Origin: Flectonema sp. DT1601
Lineage: Eukaryota > Euglenozoa > Diplonemea > Diplonemida > Diplonemidae
DNA: 64,000 nucleotides
Reading direction: 5' to 3'
Assembly (NCBI GenBank): GCA_964019425.1
Contig: OZ025792.1
Coordinates: forward strand, 186,001-250,000
This document shows, piece after piece, positions 34,468 through 43,425 of the stretch (position 1 is its first letter; each line of letters opens with the position of its first letter). The notes beneath the pieces are model-generated. The model had not been told where the DNA came from and searched no databases. It saw only the letters and a program-made list of their open reading frames with translations. The position numbers and the translations under genes were made by a program.

Positions 34468-35389
34468 TGTAATAATAAATTAAGCTGTTTTGAAATGGTG
34501 TTCTTATAAACAAAAAACAATTAATTTGATTAAGAATGAAACGAATAATCTGACCCCTTGGTCACCTCCTCGATAATGATTAAACTACAGCGTCTCTAGT
34601 TCCAATATGAGTTTATTATAAAGAAGTGCACTAAATTAAAATATAAAAAAAGAAAAATTATAAAAACACATTGTTCAGTCGTCTTTCTTGAGCTTTTCCT
34701 TAGTGTTGGTGAGGAGTAGAATTCCTTCATTCGAGGATGCCATGGTGCAGTCGTTACTGTTGCTGTGCATTTTTGCTTGGCTTTGCTTTTGGGGGCATTA
34801 CCCCCAACAGCTTGCCTTTACCTGGTTTGGGGGGGCGATTAATACGAGTAGAGGCATTTGTGAAACTGCAGCAAAGTTTACTCAAGGAAAGGAAAGGAAG
34901 GAGAGAGAAAAGAATCTGGCGTTTGAGATACTGGGATCTCGGAGACGGAAAAAGGCTAAGCCGAAATCAGCTTTTGTGACATTAAGCCTTTTATGACACC
35001 GCTTTGCCAAAACTCAAAATAATATATGATAAGGCTGAGGATTTTCATCACCCAAGAGTAAAGACACCATCTCGTGGCATTAATTCGTTATCGGAAACTT
35101 TTAATGCCAACAAGAGAGCAGCAATCCTTTTCTGGTGACAGCCTTTTTCATATTTTTTAACTTCTAAACGATAAGATCGGTAGTGTGTGAACGAGCTCAC
35201 CTAAGGTGTACACGTCAAAAATAAAAAACAAAAATAACGTACGGATATTTGACAATTTCACACTGAGAGACCACGAAAATAAGATTTTAATAGCATGCCA
35301 TTGTTAGCTTTTGTTCTTTCATTCACGATGGCTATTTTGTACCTGTATAGTTCGGTAAGAAAAAGGCGAAAGTGAAAAGAAGTGTTGCT

Positions 35390-36109
35390 TTAGTTGTTAT
35401 CAAAGTAATCAGCCGGATTGCCAACTATTACTGAAGCAGCGTATGAACCAATTCCGCAAAGGCTAGATCCGTATTGGATGCGAATGTAACCAGATTCTCC
35501 CCATGACTTGCCCCAGCTGTTTTTAACAATCCAGTATGCCGATGTACTAGAACGACCGAGTCCAACAACAAGAGCAGAATGATCAACTTGAGAAGAAGGA
35601 CAGCTTTCAAGAATTCCACCTTCATAAGTCTCCCATGAAGTGGCATCAAAGTCTGCGAACACCGGACCGTTTTTAAATAAGAAGGCAGCAAGTTGTTCTT
35701 CTCCAGGAATCGATGTGAAGTTTGAAACCTTTGCAGTAATCTTATTCTCGTGGAACTCACATTTTCCTGTTGCTGTTGGATATTCAGCTTCCGATTCTAA
35801 TCCCCCAACACTCGCAATGTATTCAATCTTATCAGAGATCTTTGACGTGCAGTCAGCTATTTGAGCAAACGACATCATCGCAACTCCAGCTTTCTTGTTT
35901 CCCTTCAAATACCATTGCGAAGCAGTCTGATCTGCAGCAGTAAAATCATCTGCCTCTCCCAAAGCACCTTCATTCTGAACAGGTGTCGTTGAAGACCTCC
36001 AATCTTTTCCCGTTGAAACGGCGTGCTTGACTTCTCCTGATCTAAACTTTTTAAAAGGATACCCGGCACTCAGCGCCATTCCAACCATTCCAACGCATAC
36101 CAATGACAT
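35390..36109 (-). CDS. Papain-fold pseudopeptidase, array copy 5
   Basis: 239 aa, same protein as copies 4 and 6. Leader, acceptor-like site and trailer also match copy 4 by eye. With such identity the true copy number in the genome may be larger or smaller than assembled here. Confidence 0.9.
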   Translation of the reverse strand: MSLVCVGMVGMALSAGYPFKKFRSGEVKHAVSTGKDWRSSTTPVQNEGALGEADDFTAADQTASQWYLKGNKKAGVAMMSFAQIADCTSKISDKIEYIASVGGLESEAEYPTATGKCEFHENKITAKVSNFTSIPGEEQLAAFLFKNGPVFADFDATSWETYEGGILESCPSSQVDHSALVVGLGRSSTSAYWIVKNSWGKSWGESGYIRIQYGSSLCGIGSYAASVIVGNPADYFDNN

Positions 36110-37031
36110 TGTAATAATAAATTAAGCTGTTTTGAAATGGTGTTCTTATAAACAAAAAACAATTAATTTGATTAAGAATGAAACGAATAATCTGACCCCT
36201 TGGTCACCTCCTCGATAATGATTAAACTACAGCGTCTCTAGTTCCAATATGAGTTTATTATAAAGAAGTGCACTAAATTAAAATATAAAAAAAGAAAAAT
36301 TATAAAAACACATTGTTCAGTCGTCTTTCTTGAGCTTTTCCTTAGTGTTGGTGAGGAGTAGAATTCCTTCATTCGAGGATGCCATGGTGCAGTCGTTACT
36401 GTTGCTGTGCATTTTTGCTTGGCTTTGCTTTTGGGGGCATTACCCCCAACAGCTTGCCTTTACCTGGTTTGGGGGGGCGATTAATACGAGTAGAGGCATT
36501 TGTGAAACTGCAGCAAAGTTTACTCAAGGAAAGGAAAGGAAGGAGAGAGAAAAGAATCTGGCGTTTGAGATACTGGGATCTCGGAGACGGAAAAAGGCTA
36601 AGCCGAAATCAGCTTTTGTGACATTAAGCCTTTTATGACACCGCTTTGCCAAAACTCAAAATAATATATGATAAGGCTGAGGATTTTCATCACCCAAGAG
36701 TAAAGACACCATCTCGTGGCATTAATTCGTTATCGGAAACTTTTAATGCCAACAAGAGAGCAGCAATCCTTTTCTGGTGACAGCCTTTTTCATATTTTTT
36801 AACTTCTAAACGATAAGATCGGTAGTGTGTGAACGAGCTCACCTAAGGTGTACACGTCAAAAATAAAAAACAAAAATAACGTACGGATATTTGACAATTT
36901 CACACTGAGAGACCACGAAAATAAGATTTTAATAGCATGCCATTGTTAGCTTTTGTTCTTTCATTCACGATGGCTATTTTGTACCTGTATAGTTCGGTAA
37001 GAAAAAGGCGAAAGTGAAAAGAAGTGTTGCT

Positions 37032-37751
37032 TTAGTTGTTATCAAAGTAATCAGCCGGATTGCCAACTATTACTGAAGCAGCGTATGAACCAATTCCGCA
37101 AAGGCTAGATCCGTATTGGATGCGAATGTAACCAGATTCTCCCCATGACTTGCCCCAGCTGTTTTTAACAATCCAGTATGCCGATGTACTAGAACGACCG
37201 AGTCCAACAACAAGAGCAGAATGATCAACTTGAGAAGAAGGACAGCTTTCAAGAATTCCACCTTCATAAGTCTCCCATGAAGTGGCATCAAAGTCTGCGA
37301 ACACCGGACCGTTTTTAAATAAGAAGGCAGCAAGTTGTTCTTCTCCAGGAATCGATGTGAAGTTTGAAACCTTTGCAGTAATCTTATTCTCGTGGAACTC
37401 ACATTTTCCTGTTGCTGTTGGATATTCAGCTTCCGATTCTAATCCCCCAACACTCGCAATGTATTCAATCTTATCAGAGATCTTTGACGTGCAGTCAGCT
37501 ATTTGAGCAAACGACATCATCGCAACTCCAGCTTTCTTGTTTCCCTTCAAATACCATTGCGAAGCAGTCTGATCTGCAGCAGTAAAATCATCTGCCTCTC
37601 CCAAAGCACCTTCATTCTGAACAGGTGTCGTTGAAGACCTCCAATCTTTTCCCGTTGAAACGGCGTGCTTGACTTCTCCTGATCTAAACTTTTTAAAAGG
37701 ATACCCGGCACTCAGCGCCATTCCAACCATTCCAACGCATACCAATGACAT
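37032..37751 (-). CDS. Papain-fold pseudopeptidase, array copy 6
   Basis: 239 aa, same protein as copies 4 and 5. This is the first copy in transcription order. Its 5' flank follows the unit only as far as 37887 and then changes to unique sequence belonging to the next gene's trailer, so its upstream context differs from the other five while the acceptor-like site and about 110 nt above it are kept. Confidence 0.9.
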   Translation of the reverse strand: MSLVCVGMVGMALSAGYPFKKFRSGEVKHAVSTGKDWRSSTTPVQNEGALGEADDFTAADQTASQWYLKGNKKAGVAMMSFAQIADCTSKISDKIEYIASVGGLESEAEYPTATGKCEFHENKITAKVSNFTSIPGEEQLAAFLFKNGPVFADFDATSWETYEGGILESCPSSQVDHSALVVGLGRSSTSAYWIVKNSWGKSWGESGYIRIQYGSSLCGIGSYAASVIVGNPADYFDNN

Positions 37752-37957
37752 TGTAATAATAAATTAAGCTGTTTTGAAATGGTGTTCTTATAAACAAAAA
37801 ACAATTAATTTGATTAAGAATGAAACGAATAATCTGACCCCTTGGTCACCTCCTCGATAATGATTAAACTACAGCGTCTCTAGTTCCTTACTAATATCTT
37901 AAAGTAATATTGTACGCTCCTAATGGTTACGGAAGGCCTAACTCAGTTGTAAGATAG

Positions 37958-38843
37958 TTACGTTTTCAGTCTCTTTATATCACCTGTAGGTGCTTTAGAA
38001 GTAATGATATTCAAAGGCGTGCAAGGCCAGAATGGAATTTTCGAACTAGTTTTTGTTTCATATGCTGCGTGTAAGCGGCTCTCCAAAACAGTCAACTTAT
38101 CAACAGTTTCTTCACTGTAGAGAACGATAGATGCCTTTCTTTTGGTTTCTTGCTGACTGACAACAGGTTGGCGATCGAGGAGTTTTTGCTCACGTTCGGC
38201 GTTCTTACGTTTTTCAGCTCGCCGTAGTTCTGATTGAACGAACATACTAATCCAAGCTTTATTAACAGCCTTGGCTGCATCATCATCATCATCATCATCA
38301 TCTGGTTTATTAGAAGGCTGAGATTTATTTTTATTATTTCTATCATACAACACGATGGGGCCCTTACTATCCTCCCTGTCGGAGGAGCAGCTTGACTCGC
38401 TGCCGTTGCTTTTCGGAACGACCTCGTAGCGGGGTGGTTTCGCGAGCTGTTCTGGAAAAGTCGGCTCAGCAGCCTGAAGAGCTTGAGCCTGAGCAGCTTG
38501 AGGAGGAGAACTTTCTACCAATGAGTCACTGCTGCTGATTGTAGATTCCGACTGTTGGTCTGTATCAACAGGCAGCTTCGTGTTTGTGGGCTCCTTCATC
38601 CCTGCAGATACAAACTGTTGTGCTTCGGGGTACGAAGTGCGTACTCCATACCCTCCACCTCTCTCTGTCTCCAAAGCTGTGAACAACGACCACGGGATCG
38701 GTGGCATCGGCGGTGTGGGTACCGAAAAGGCACTCATCTTGTACCCCAATACCTGACAGTACAAAAATAGTTACAAATAGCGAATTACATACAAAATTAA
38801 CACAAAAGATTATTTAAGAAAAAGATCAAGTTACCCCAGACAT
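37958..38843 (-). CDS. Disordered protein with poly-Asp tract and 9-nt first coding exon, function unknown
   Basis: Two exons: 38835-38843 (ATG TCT GGG only) and 37958-38752, joined in phase 0 across an 82-nt intron (GTAACTTG ... ACTGTCAG); 268 aa beginning MSGVLGYKMSAFSVPTPPMP. The micro-exon call rests on a donor directly after three codons, a good acceptor, and an acceptor-like TTCACCCCCACAG just upstream of the ATG. Starting at the internal ATG (MSAFSV) is the alternative. The protein is Pro/Ser/Glu/Ala-rich, with eight Asp in a row encoded by a GAT repeat near 38281-38302, then a basic helical stretch (SELRRAEKRKNAEREQKLL). No family recognised. Its trailer borders the edge of the tandem array. 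Confidence 0.65.
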
Positions 38844-39142
38844 TGATTGTTCCAAAACTGTGGGGGTGAATATACACAAAAGGTATCTCGTAGTTAGTAA
38901 ATCATTCACAACAATCGTAAGACGTACACTATTCCTATTGATTAGGTAAATAATAAACGACACGACATCAATTCGTCGTATCCTCACGTAGTAAGTATTC
39001 CAACAGAACAAATAGTTCTGGTGAACTACTTACTATTTGTGCAAGACACACACGTGTCATGTTGGATACTAAAGTAAGTATCTCACAACTGCTAACATTC
39101 CATGTCAACAAGTAGAATATAACTACCGGTAGTTGAATTAGC

Positions 39143-40858
39143 TTATATCGAATTCAGAGGGAAGCTACCACAGTAATATTTAAGATGCCATTCATTACCA
39201 CGTAGACGTTTTAGTTCTTCTTTATCCCATCTCTGAACGTATTCTACTTCATCGTACATGTGTCCCTTCTTTGCTTGGTATTTAGTTCTTTCTTCAAGGA
39301 CTGATTTAAAGTCGAAGTCGTCACCCACTGTTTTGTTTGATAAAGCTGTTTCTAGTTGTGAAGTGATAAACGTATTTACTCATACCAATATTTCCTGCAT
39401 TCTTGTGGTTGACTGGTGGAGATCCGTGTGCCCTGCAACCTCCATCTGTTACAAGTTCTATTCTCATAGATCTCACATTTTTAAAGTTATTGTGAGGAAG
39501 AGGACCCCAACCAATGTGATTCCTGTCAGCTGACCTTGTCAAACTTTTTGATCTTCTTGCACGAGCACGGTTTCTCATTTTTTCTAAAATACGATTATCA
39601 AGTAGTCTCCCTCTGTTAAACTGTTTTTGTTGTGGTTTTGAATTCGACAATGAGACTGCACCCCTCGACATGAAAGGACGCAAGAACAATCACAATTTCT
39701 CAATATCTCGCACAGAATAACTCCCACTCAGTACACAAATTGAGAACTGGTGGGGTGCAGTTGCGCTGACACATCGCTCTGTAGTAAGTCGGTTAGCATC
39801 CACATCCGCGTCGTAAATAATTCATTTCCAGAACTCATTCAGTCCTCAATGATGAGAAGACCTCAAAAATATCATCCAAAACAAAAAAAACAGAATTCTC
39901 GCACAAAATAACTCCCACTCAGTACACAAGTTGAGAACTGGTGGGGTGCAGTTGCGCTGCAAAACAGAAGTAAAGCAACCCTTTCCTCGAGGAAATGACG
40001 ATTTCATGGGCGACTTGAAAACCCATTATCCCACACCACTTCGTCAAAATATTTCATTCTCTTGAGTTGTCGTTATAAATAAACCAACAAGACCTCGTGA
40101 GTTTGGATTTACTCATTTCTTAGTTTACATCAGAGTTGAGTTTTGATATCAACAAAAAGGATAAGAACTTCGATTCTCGCACAAAATAACTCCCACTCAG
40201 TACACAAGTTGAGAACTGGAGGGGTGCAGTTGCGCTGTGAAGGATGCTGGACAGTATCGCTTGAACAGCGGAGTTGATTTTCTAATTATTCTCGCACAAA
40301 ATAACTCCCACTCAGTTCACCATTTAGGAACTAGTGAGGTGCAGTTGCGCTGACCAGGAAGGCAGAAAGCCGGTTGGCTAAAACCTGTCTGTCAGTTAAC
40401 TAAAACAGAATTCTCGCACAAAATAACTCCCACTCAGTACACAAATTGAGAACTGGTGGGGTGCAGTTGCGCTGACACATCGCTCTGTAGTGTAAGTCGG
40501 TAAGCGTCCACATCCGCGCCTTAAATAATTTCTTTCACTGAGACGGCCATAAAGGGACAAATATCCAAAACTAAAATAAAAAACAGAATTCTCGCACAAA
40601 ATAACTCCCACTCAGTACACAAATTGAGAACTAGTGGGGTGCAGTCGCGCTGTAAAGCCTGCTGGACAGCTTGATATTCTCACAACACTTGTTAGTAAAA
40701 GAGAAAGAAAGAAAAAAACAAACCCATTCTCGTTCATCATATCTCATCTTCATCTGTGTTGACATAACTTGATGATAACCTTTGTGACGCACTTGTCGAG
40801 ATAAGCTTCCAGCACCCGCAATGCTACTCACAGCTATTCTATTAATGTTCATATTCAT
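39143..40858 (-). CDS. 184-aa basic protein split by a repeat-filled intron, function unknown
   Basis: Three exons, 40724-40858, 39386-39620 and 39143-39327, with phases that fit (0, then 1). Intron 1 is 1103 nt (GTTTGTTTTT ... CAACAAAAACAG) and holds repeat cluster 2; intron 2 is 58 nt (GTATGAG ... AAAACAG). The joined protein runs MRYDEREW-FNRGRLLDNRILEKMR over the first junction. It is Arg/Lys-rich in the middle (EKMRNRARARRSKSL) and ends with a charged region (DEVEYVQRWDKEELKRLRGN). No known domain recognised. The first 30 residues are compatible with an organelle-targeting presequence (few acidic residues, Arg/Ser-rich), which is a weak inference. The exon-1 assignment depends on the long intron being real. 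Confidence 0.6.
39621..40723 (-). repeat. Intron containing six 65-nt repeats (cluster 2)
   Basis: 65-nt units on the plus strand start at 39704, 39895, 40173, 40288, 40410 and 40588, in the same orientation relative to the host gene as cluster 1. Several spacers are near-identical to those in cluster 1: 39769-39894 matches 24114-24239; 40238-40287 matches 23877-23926; 40353-40409 matches 23992-24048. The order of modules differs between the two introns. The last unit has a GTCGCGCTG variant end. Confidence 0.85.
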
Positions 40859-41175
40859 ATTGCCTAATCACAACTGTTAAACAAGAACGGTAAGAGACTA
40901 CTTTAAGAGGAGAGGGACCAATCTCTAATTTATGTTCGTTATAATTTCTGGAATACAAAAAGATGAATACATCCTCAGCTTGCGGTAAAGAGTAAACACA
41001 GAAGCTATAAAAGAATAGGCAATGCCTAAGTCATCTCTGAAAAGAGAGAACGGACCATTGCATTGTGAGTACAAAATAATTTGCAATCGTTGCAAATAAA
41101 AAAAGACTAAAGAGCGCATAAGAAGTAAAACAAAAAGGAATGCAAAACACCCACAGCATGTTAACGTTGCGAATG
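40859..41175. other. Intergenic, no gene seen
   Basis: About 0.3 kb between the 184-aa gene and the 729-aa gene. It contains the leader of the former, with an acceptor-like GTTGTGATTAG near its ATG. Nothing else recognised. Confidence 0.45.
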
Positions 41176-43362
41176 TTACAAAGCAGGAAGAACTGGAACT
41201 TTATTTTCTCCATCCTCGCTTGCGGTTCGGTCCTTGTCAAGAACGTCATCTTCGCGTTCTCTTTCTTCACCTCCCTCATCTCTTTTATTGTGATGATAAT
41301 CATCTTCGAGTGGATCAGCTTTGTCTTTCACTGGAGGAAGTACGACATTAAAGTTATATTCGTACAGTACTTTTGTTCTACTTCGTACCATCTCACAAAA
41401 TTGATCATCAGAGACTTGGAAGATGCGCTTAGCACACCAAAGTAAGCCGATGACATCAGAGAGTAGAAAGTGATGAGAGGGTAAGATATCGTAGCATAGA
41501 CTATAAAATGATTCCCTATTCAAACGAAGATCAGGAGCCTCAAAAACCCCTTCTAAGTACGCAAGTATAGCACGACAACCAGGGCCTTGGACCGGATACG
41601 GTGGCAACGCAGATCTAAAGTTCTCCAACCATCTTCTTAAAAGAGATCTTCTCTTTGCTTTAAACTCCTTTTCAATATCAGTAAATATTCTTCTTTGCAT
41701 ATTCTCATTTGCATGTCTCCATCTTGGGTTCACAGATTTCGTCTCAGAATCATTTTTTAATATGTCGCTTAATATTCTTCTCTTTTTCCTGAATAAGGCT
41801 TCTCGCTGATTGGCCATTCGTCTGATTTCTTTGATACATCGATGATGGAATTGAGCTTTCTCCTTTCCGTAAAGAGATGCGAATTTTCCGAAATCATACG
41901 GAATGGGTGTTAATGAGGATTCTTGATCAGTAAATCGATATGTGATCCCAAGAGCACGTTGGGCATCTTGTAGTTTCATGTGATTGGTGAACCCGAATAG
42001 GAGTCCCTCGACTATTCGGGTAAGTTCACGTTTTTCATCATCGAGGTCAGTTTCAACAGCATCCTCTTTCGCAGTAGCACGTCCTGATAAAATATCATTT
42101 ATAGTGAAATTGGGAAGTTGAACTGTTGGAACATGAGCAGAAAGCGTCGCATCTTCATCACCATCAGAATCTGAAGTTCCTTCATCACCATTTTGTGTCA
42201 CGAATATAGTTCTTCTAACTCTCCGTTGTCTTGGTGGTGGTATTTTATTTTTGTATATAATATTAACTTTACACGACTTCCATTTCTGATCCATCACCAT
42301 CCACATATCCCACTGCATTGCTGTAGACGGATGTTTAGTATTATAAGGGATTCTAGTTTCTGCATAAGTGTAGTCTTTCTCATTAACTATCCAATATCCA
42401 TCGTGAGAGCATAGGATACATGTTTGTGATTCCCAAACAGGAAGGTCAGCAATTAGGTATCTTGATTTAAAGTATTCTCCCTCATAGTGAGAAGTCTCAT
42501 TTGAAAATAATTGAAATGAATTATCAGATATTGGAACCAGTCTTAAAGTCGGATCATATTCCCACGCAGATGAAGCTGTATTCCAAAAATCCCATCGAAC
42601 ACAAGCAGAAGGAGGCTTTCCAAAATGTGGTGTTCCCGATTCTATCCATGAGTAGTCACTGTCTTCAATTCTCCATCTTCCATCGTGTTTTATTATTCTT
42701 TTACAACCATTAATCCAACTCGTATTACTACTTATAAATAAATAAGTCCCATTGTATTGTGGTAGCTTTGAGGATACAACTATTATTTCCTTCGGATAAG
42801 GGTCGGGTTTGAAAGGAGGTTCTTCCTTTCCCTTTAAAGTACCTCCACATCTATATATAACTATTTTTGACTCAGCATTGGAAATGTCTTTGCGAAGAAG
42901 TTGCTTGGGAGCTCCAGATGTTTGTCGTTCGCTGCTTTTGTGAAAATGAACATCCCCGAGTTCGCATTGCATCGGGACGATGGTGTTTTGTTGTTTTTGT
43001 GAATTTTCTTTTGACTTATGTTGATCAGTAGTGGTAGGCTCCTTCTCACCCATGTATTCTTGATGTCGTTTTCCTGCTCTTCCATGTGCTGTTAATTTTG
43101 AAAGCTGAGGTGGTGGTGGAGTCGGATGTCTATTTAAATTGTACTCCCTCTTCCTTCTGTGGTAATCTTTCAGTCCCTGATTTCGTATACTACTGATCAC
43201 GTGACACGCCTTTTGTTGAACCCTTGGATTGGGTGTTAAAGTGCAACCCTCATCTTTTTTATCCAATAAGGACAATACATGTTTAGGAGGCTTACTATTT
43301 GTCCATTGCTTTACGGTTACTCGAAGTCTTTCAACGTCGTTTTCGACTTGAATTCCTCCCAT
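41176..43362 (-). CDS. Large protein with two Trp-rich repeat domains and a helical C-terminus, function unknown
   Basis: Single exon, about 728 aa from the ATG at 43362 (MGGIQVENDVERL); the frame also opens at 43425. I prefer 43362 because an acceptor-like ATACTACTCAG lies just upstream. Residues ~195-370 hold two related ~85-residue units. Each has the pattern Y-x-G-x-Y, then a Trp-containing core and an ending CVRWDFW or AMQWDMW (YNGTYLFIS...WIESGTPHFGKPPSACVRWDFW and YEGEYFKS...YAETRIPYNTKHPSTAMQWDMW), probably a small beta domain. The C-terminal third is helical and basic (REALFRKKRRILSDILKN, KAKRRSLLRRW). The last 40 residues are highly charged. No family assigned. Confidence 0.7.
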   Translation of the reverse strand: MGGIQVENDVERLRVTVKQWTNSKPPKHVLSLLDKKDEGCTLTPNPRVQQKACHVISSIRNQGLKDYHRRKREYNLNRHPTPPPPQLSKLTAHGRAGKRHQEYMGEKEPTTTDQHKSKENSQKQQNTIVPMQCELGDVHFHKSSERQTSGAPKQLLRKDISNAESKIVIYRCGGTLKGKEEPPFKPDPYPKEIIVVSSKLPQYNGTYLFISSNTSWINGCKRIIKHDGRWRIEDSDYSWIESGTPHFGKPPSACVRWDFWNTASSAWEYDPTLRLVPISDNSFQLFSNETSHYEGEYFKSRYLIADLPVWESQTCILCSHDGYWIVNEKDYTYAETRIPYNTKHPSTAMQWDMWMVMDQKWKSCKVNIIYKNKIPPPRQRRVRRTIFVTQNGDEGTSDSDGDEDATLSAHVPTVQLPNFTINDILSGRATAKEDAVETDLDDEKRELTRIVEGLLFGFTNHMKLQDAQRALGITYRFTDQESSLTPIPYDFGKFASLYGKEKAQFHHRCIKEIRRMANQREALFRKKRRILSDILKNDSETKSVNPRWRHANENMQRRIFTDIEKEFKAKRRSLLRRWLENFRSALPPYPVQGPGCRAILAYLEGVFEAPDLRLNRESFYSLCYDILPSHHFLLSDVIGLLWCAKRIFQVSDDQFCEMVRSRTKVLYEYNFNVVLPPVKDKADPLEDDYHHNKRDEGGEEREREDDVLDKDRTASEDGENKVPVLPAL

Positions 43363-43425
43363 AATAATTGCATGCCTGCTGAGTAGTATAAATGTAAATA
43401 AATCACACAAATCATGACCTCTCAC

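Larger units (their letters stand above)
28198..37887 (-). repeat. Tandem array, ~5.9 copies of a ~1.64-kb unit
   Basis: Equivalent points fall at 28198, 29843, 31484, 33120, 34762 and 36404 (periods 1645, 1641, 1636, 1642, 1642). Each unit holds one complete pseudo-cathepsin gene plus about 0.9 kb of flank. The flank includes a copy of the 5' end of the neighbouring membrane-protein gene. Homology stops inside that gene's codons at 28198 and at 37887 upstream of the last copy. A 158-nt linker (29685-29842 in the first unit) occurs only between copies, not at either outer edge. Copies 4-6 look essentially identical, which implies very recent amplification or continuing homogenisation. Confidence 0.95.

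Noticed and set aside
28867-36638. Recurrent alternate-frame and plus-strand ORFs in the array (about 74, 80, 102 and 110 aa in each unit)
   Set aside because: They overlap the pseudopeptidase frame or the captured leader, recur only because the unit is repeated, and show no family or codon signal.
28829-37751. Active cathepsin L-like protease cluster
   Set aside because: The fold is right, but the catalytic Cys is Ala in all six copies and there is no prodomain.
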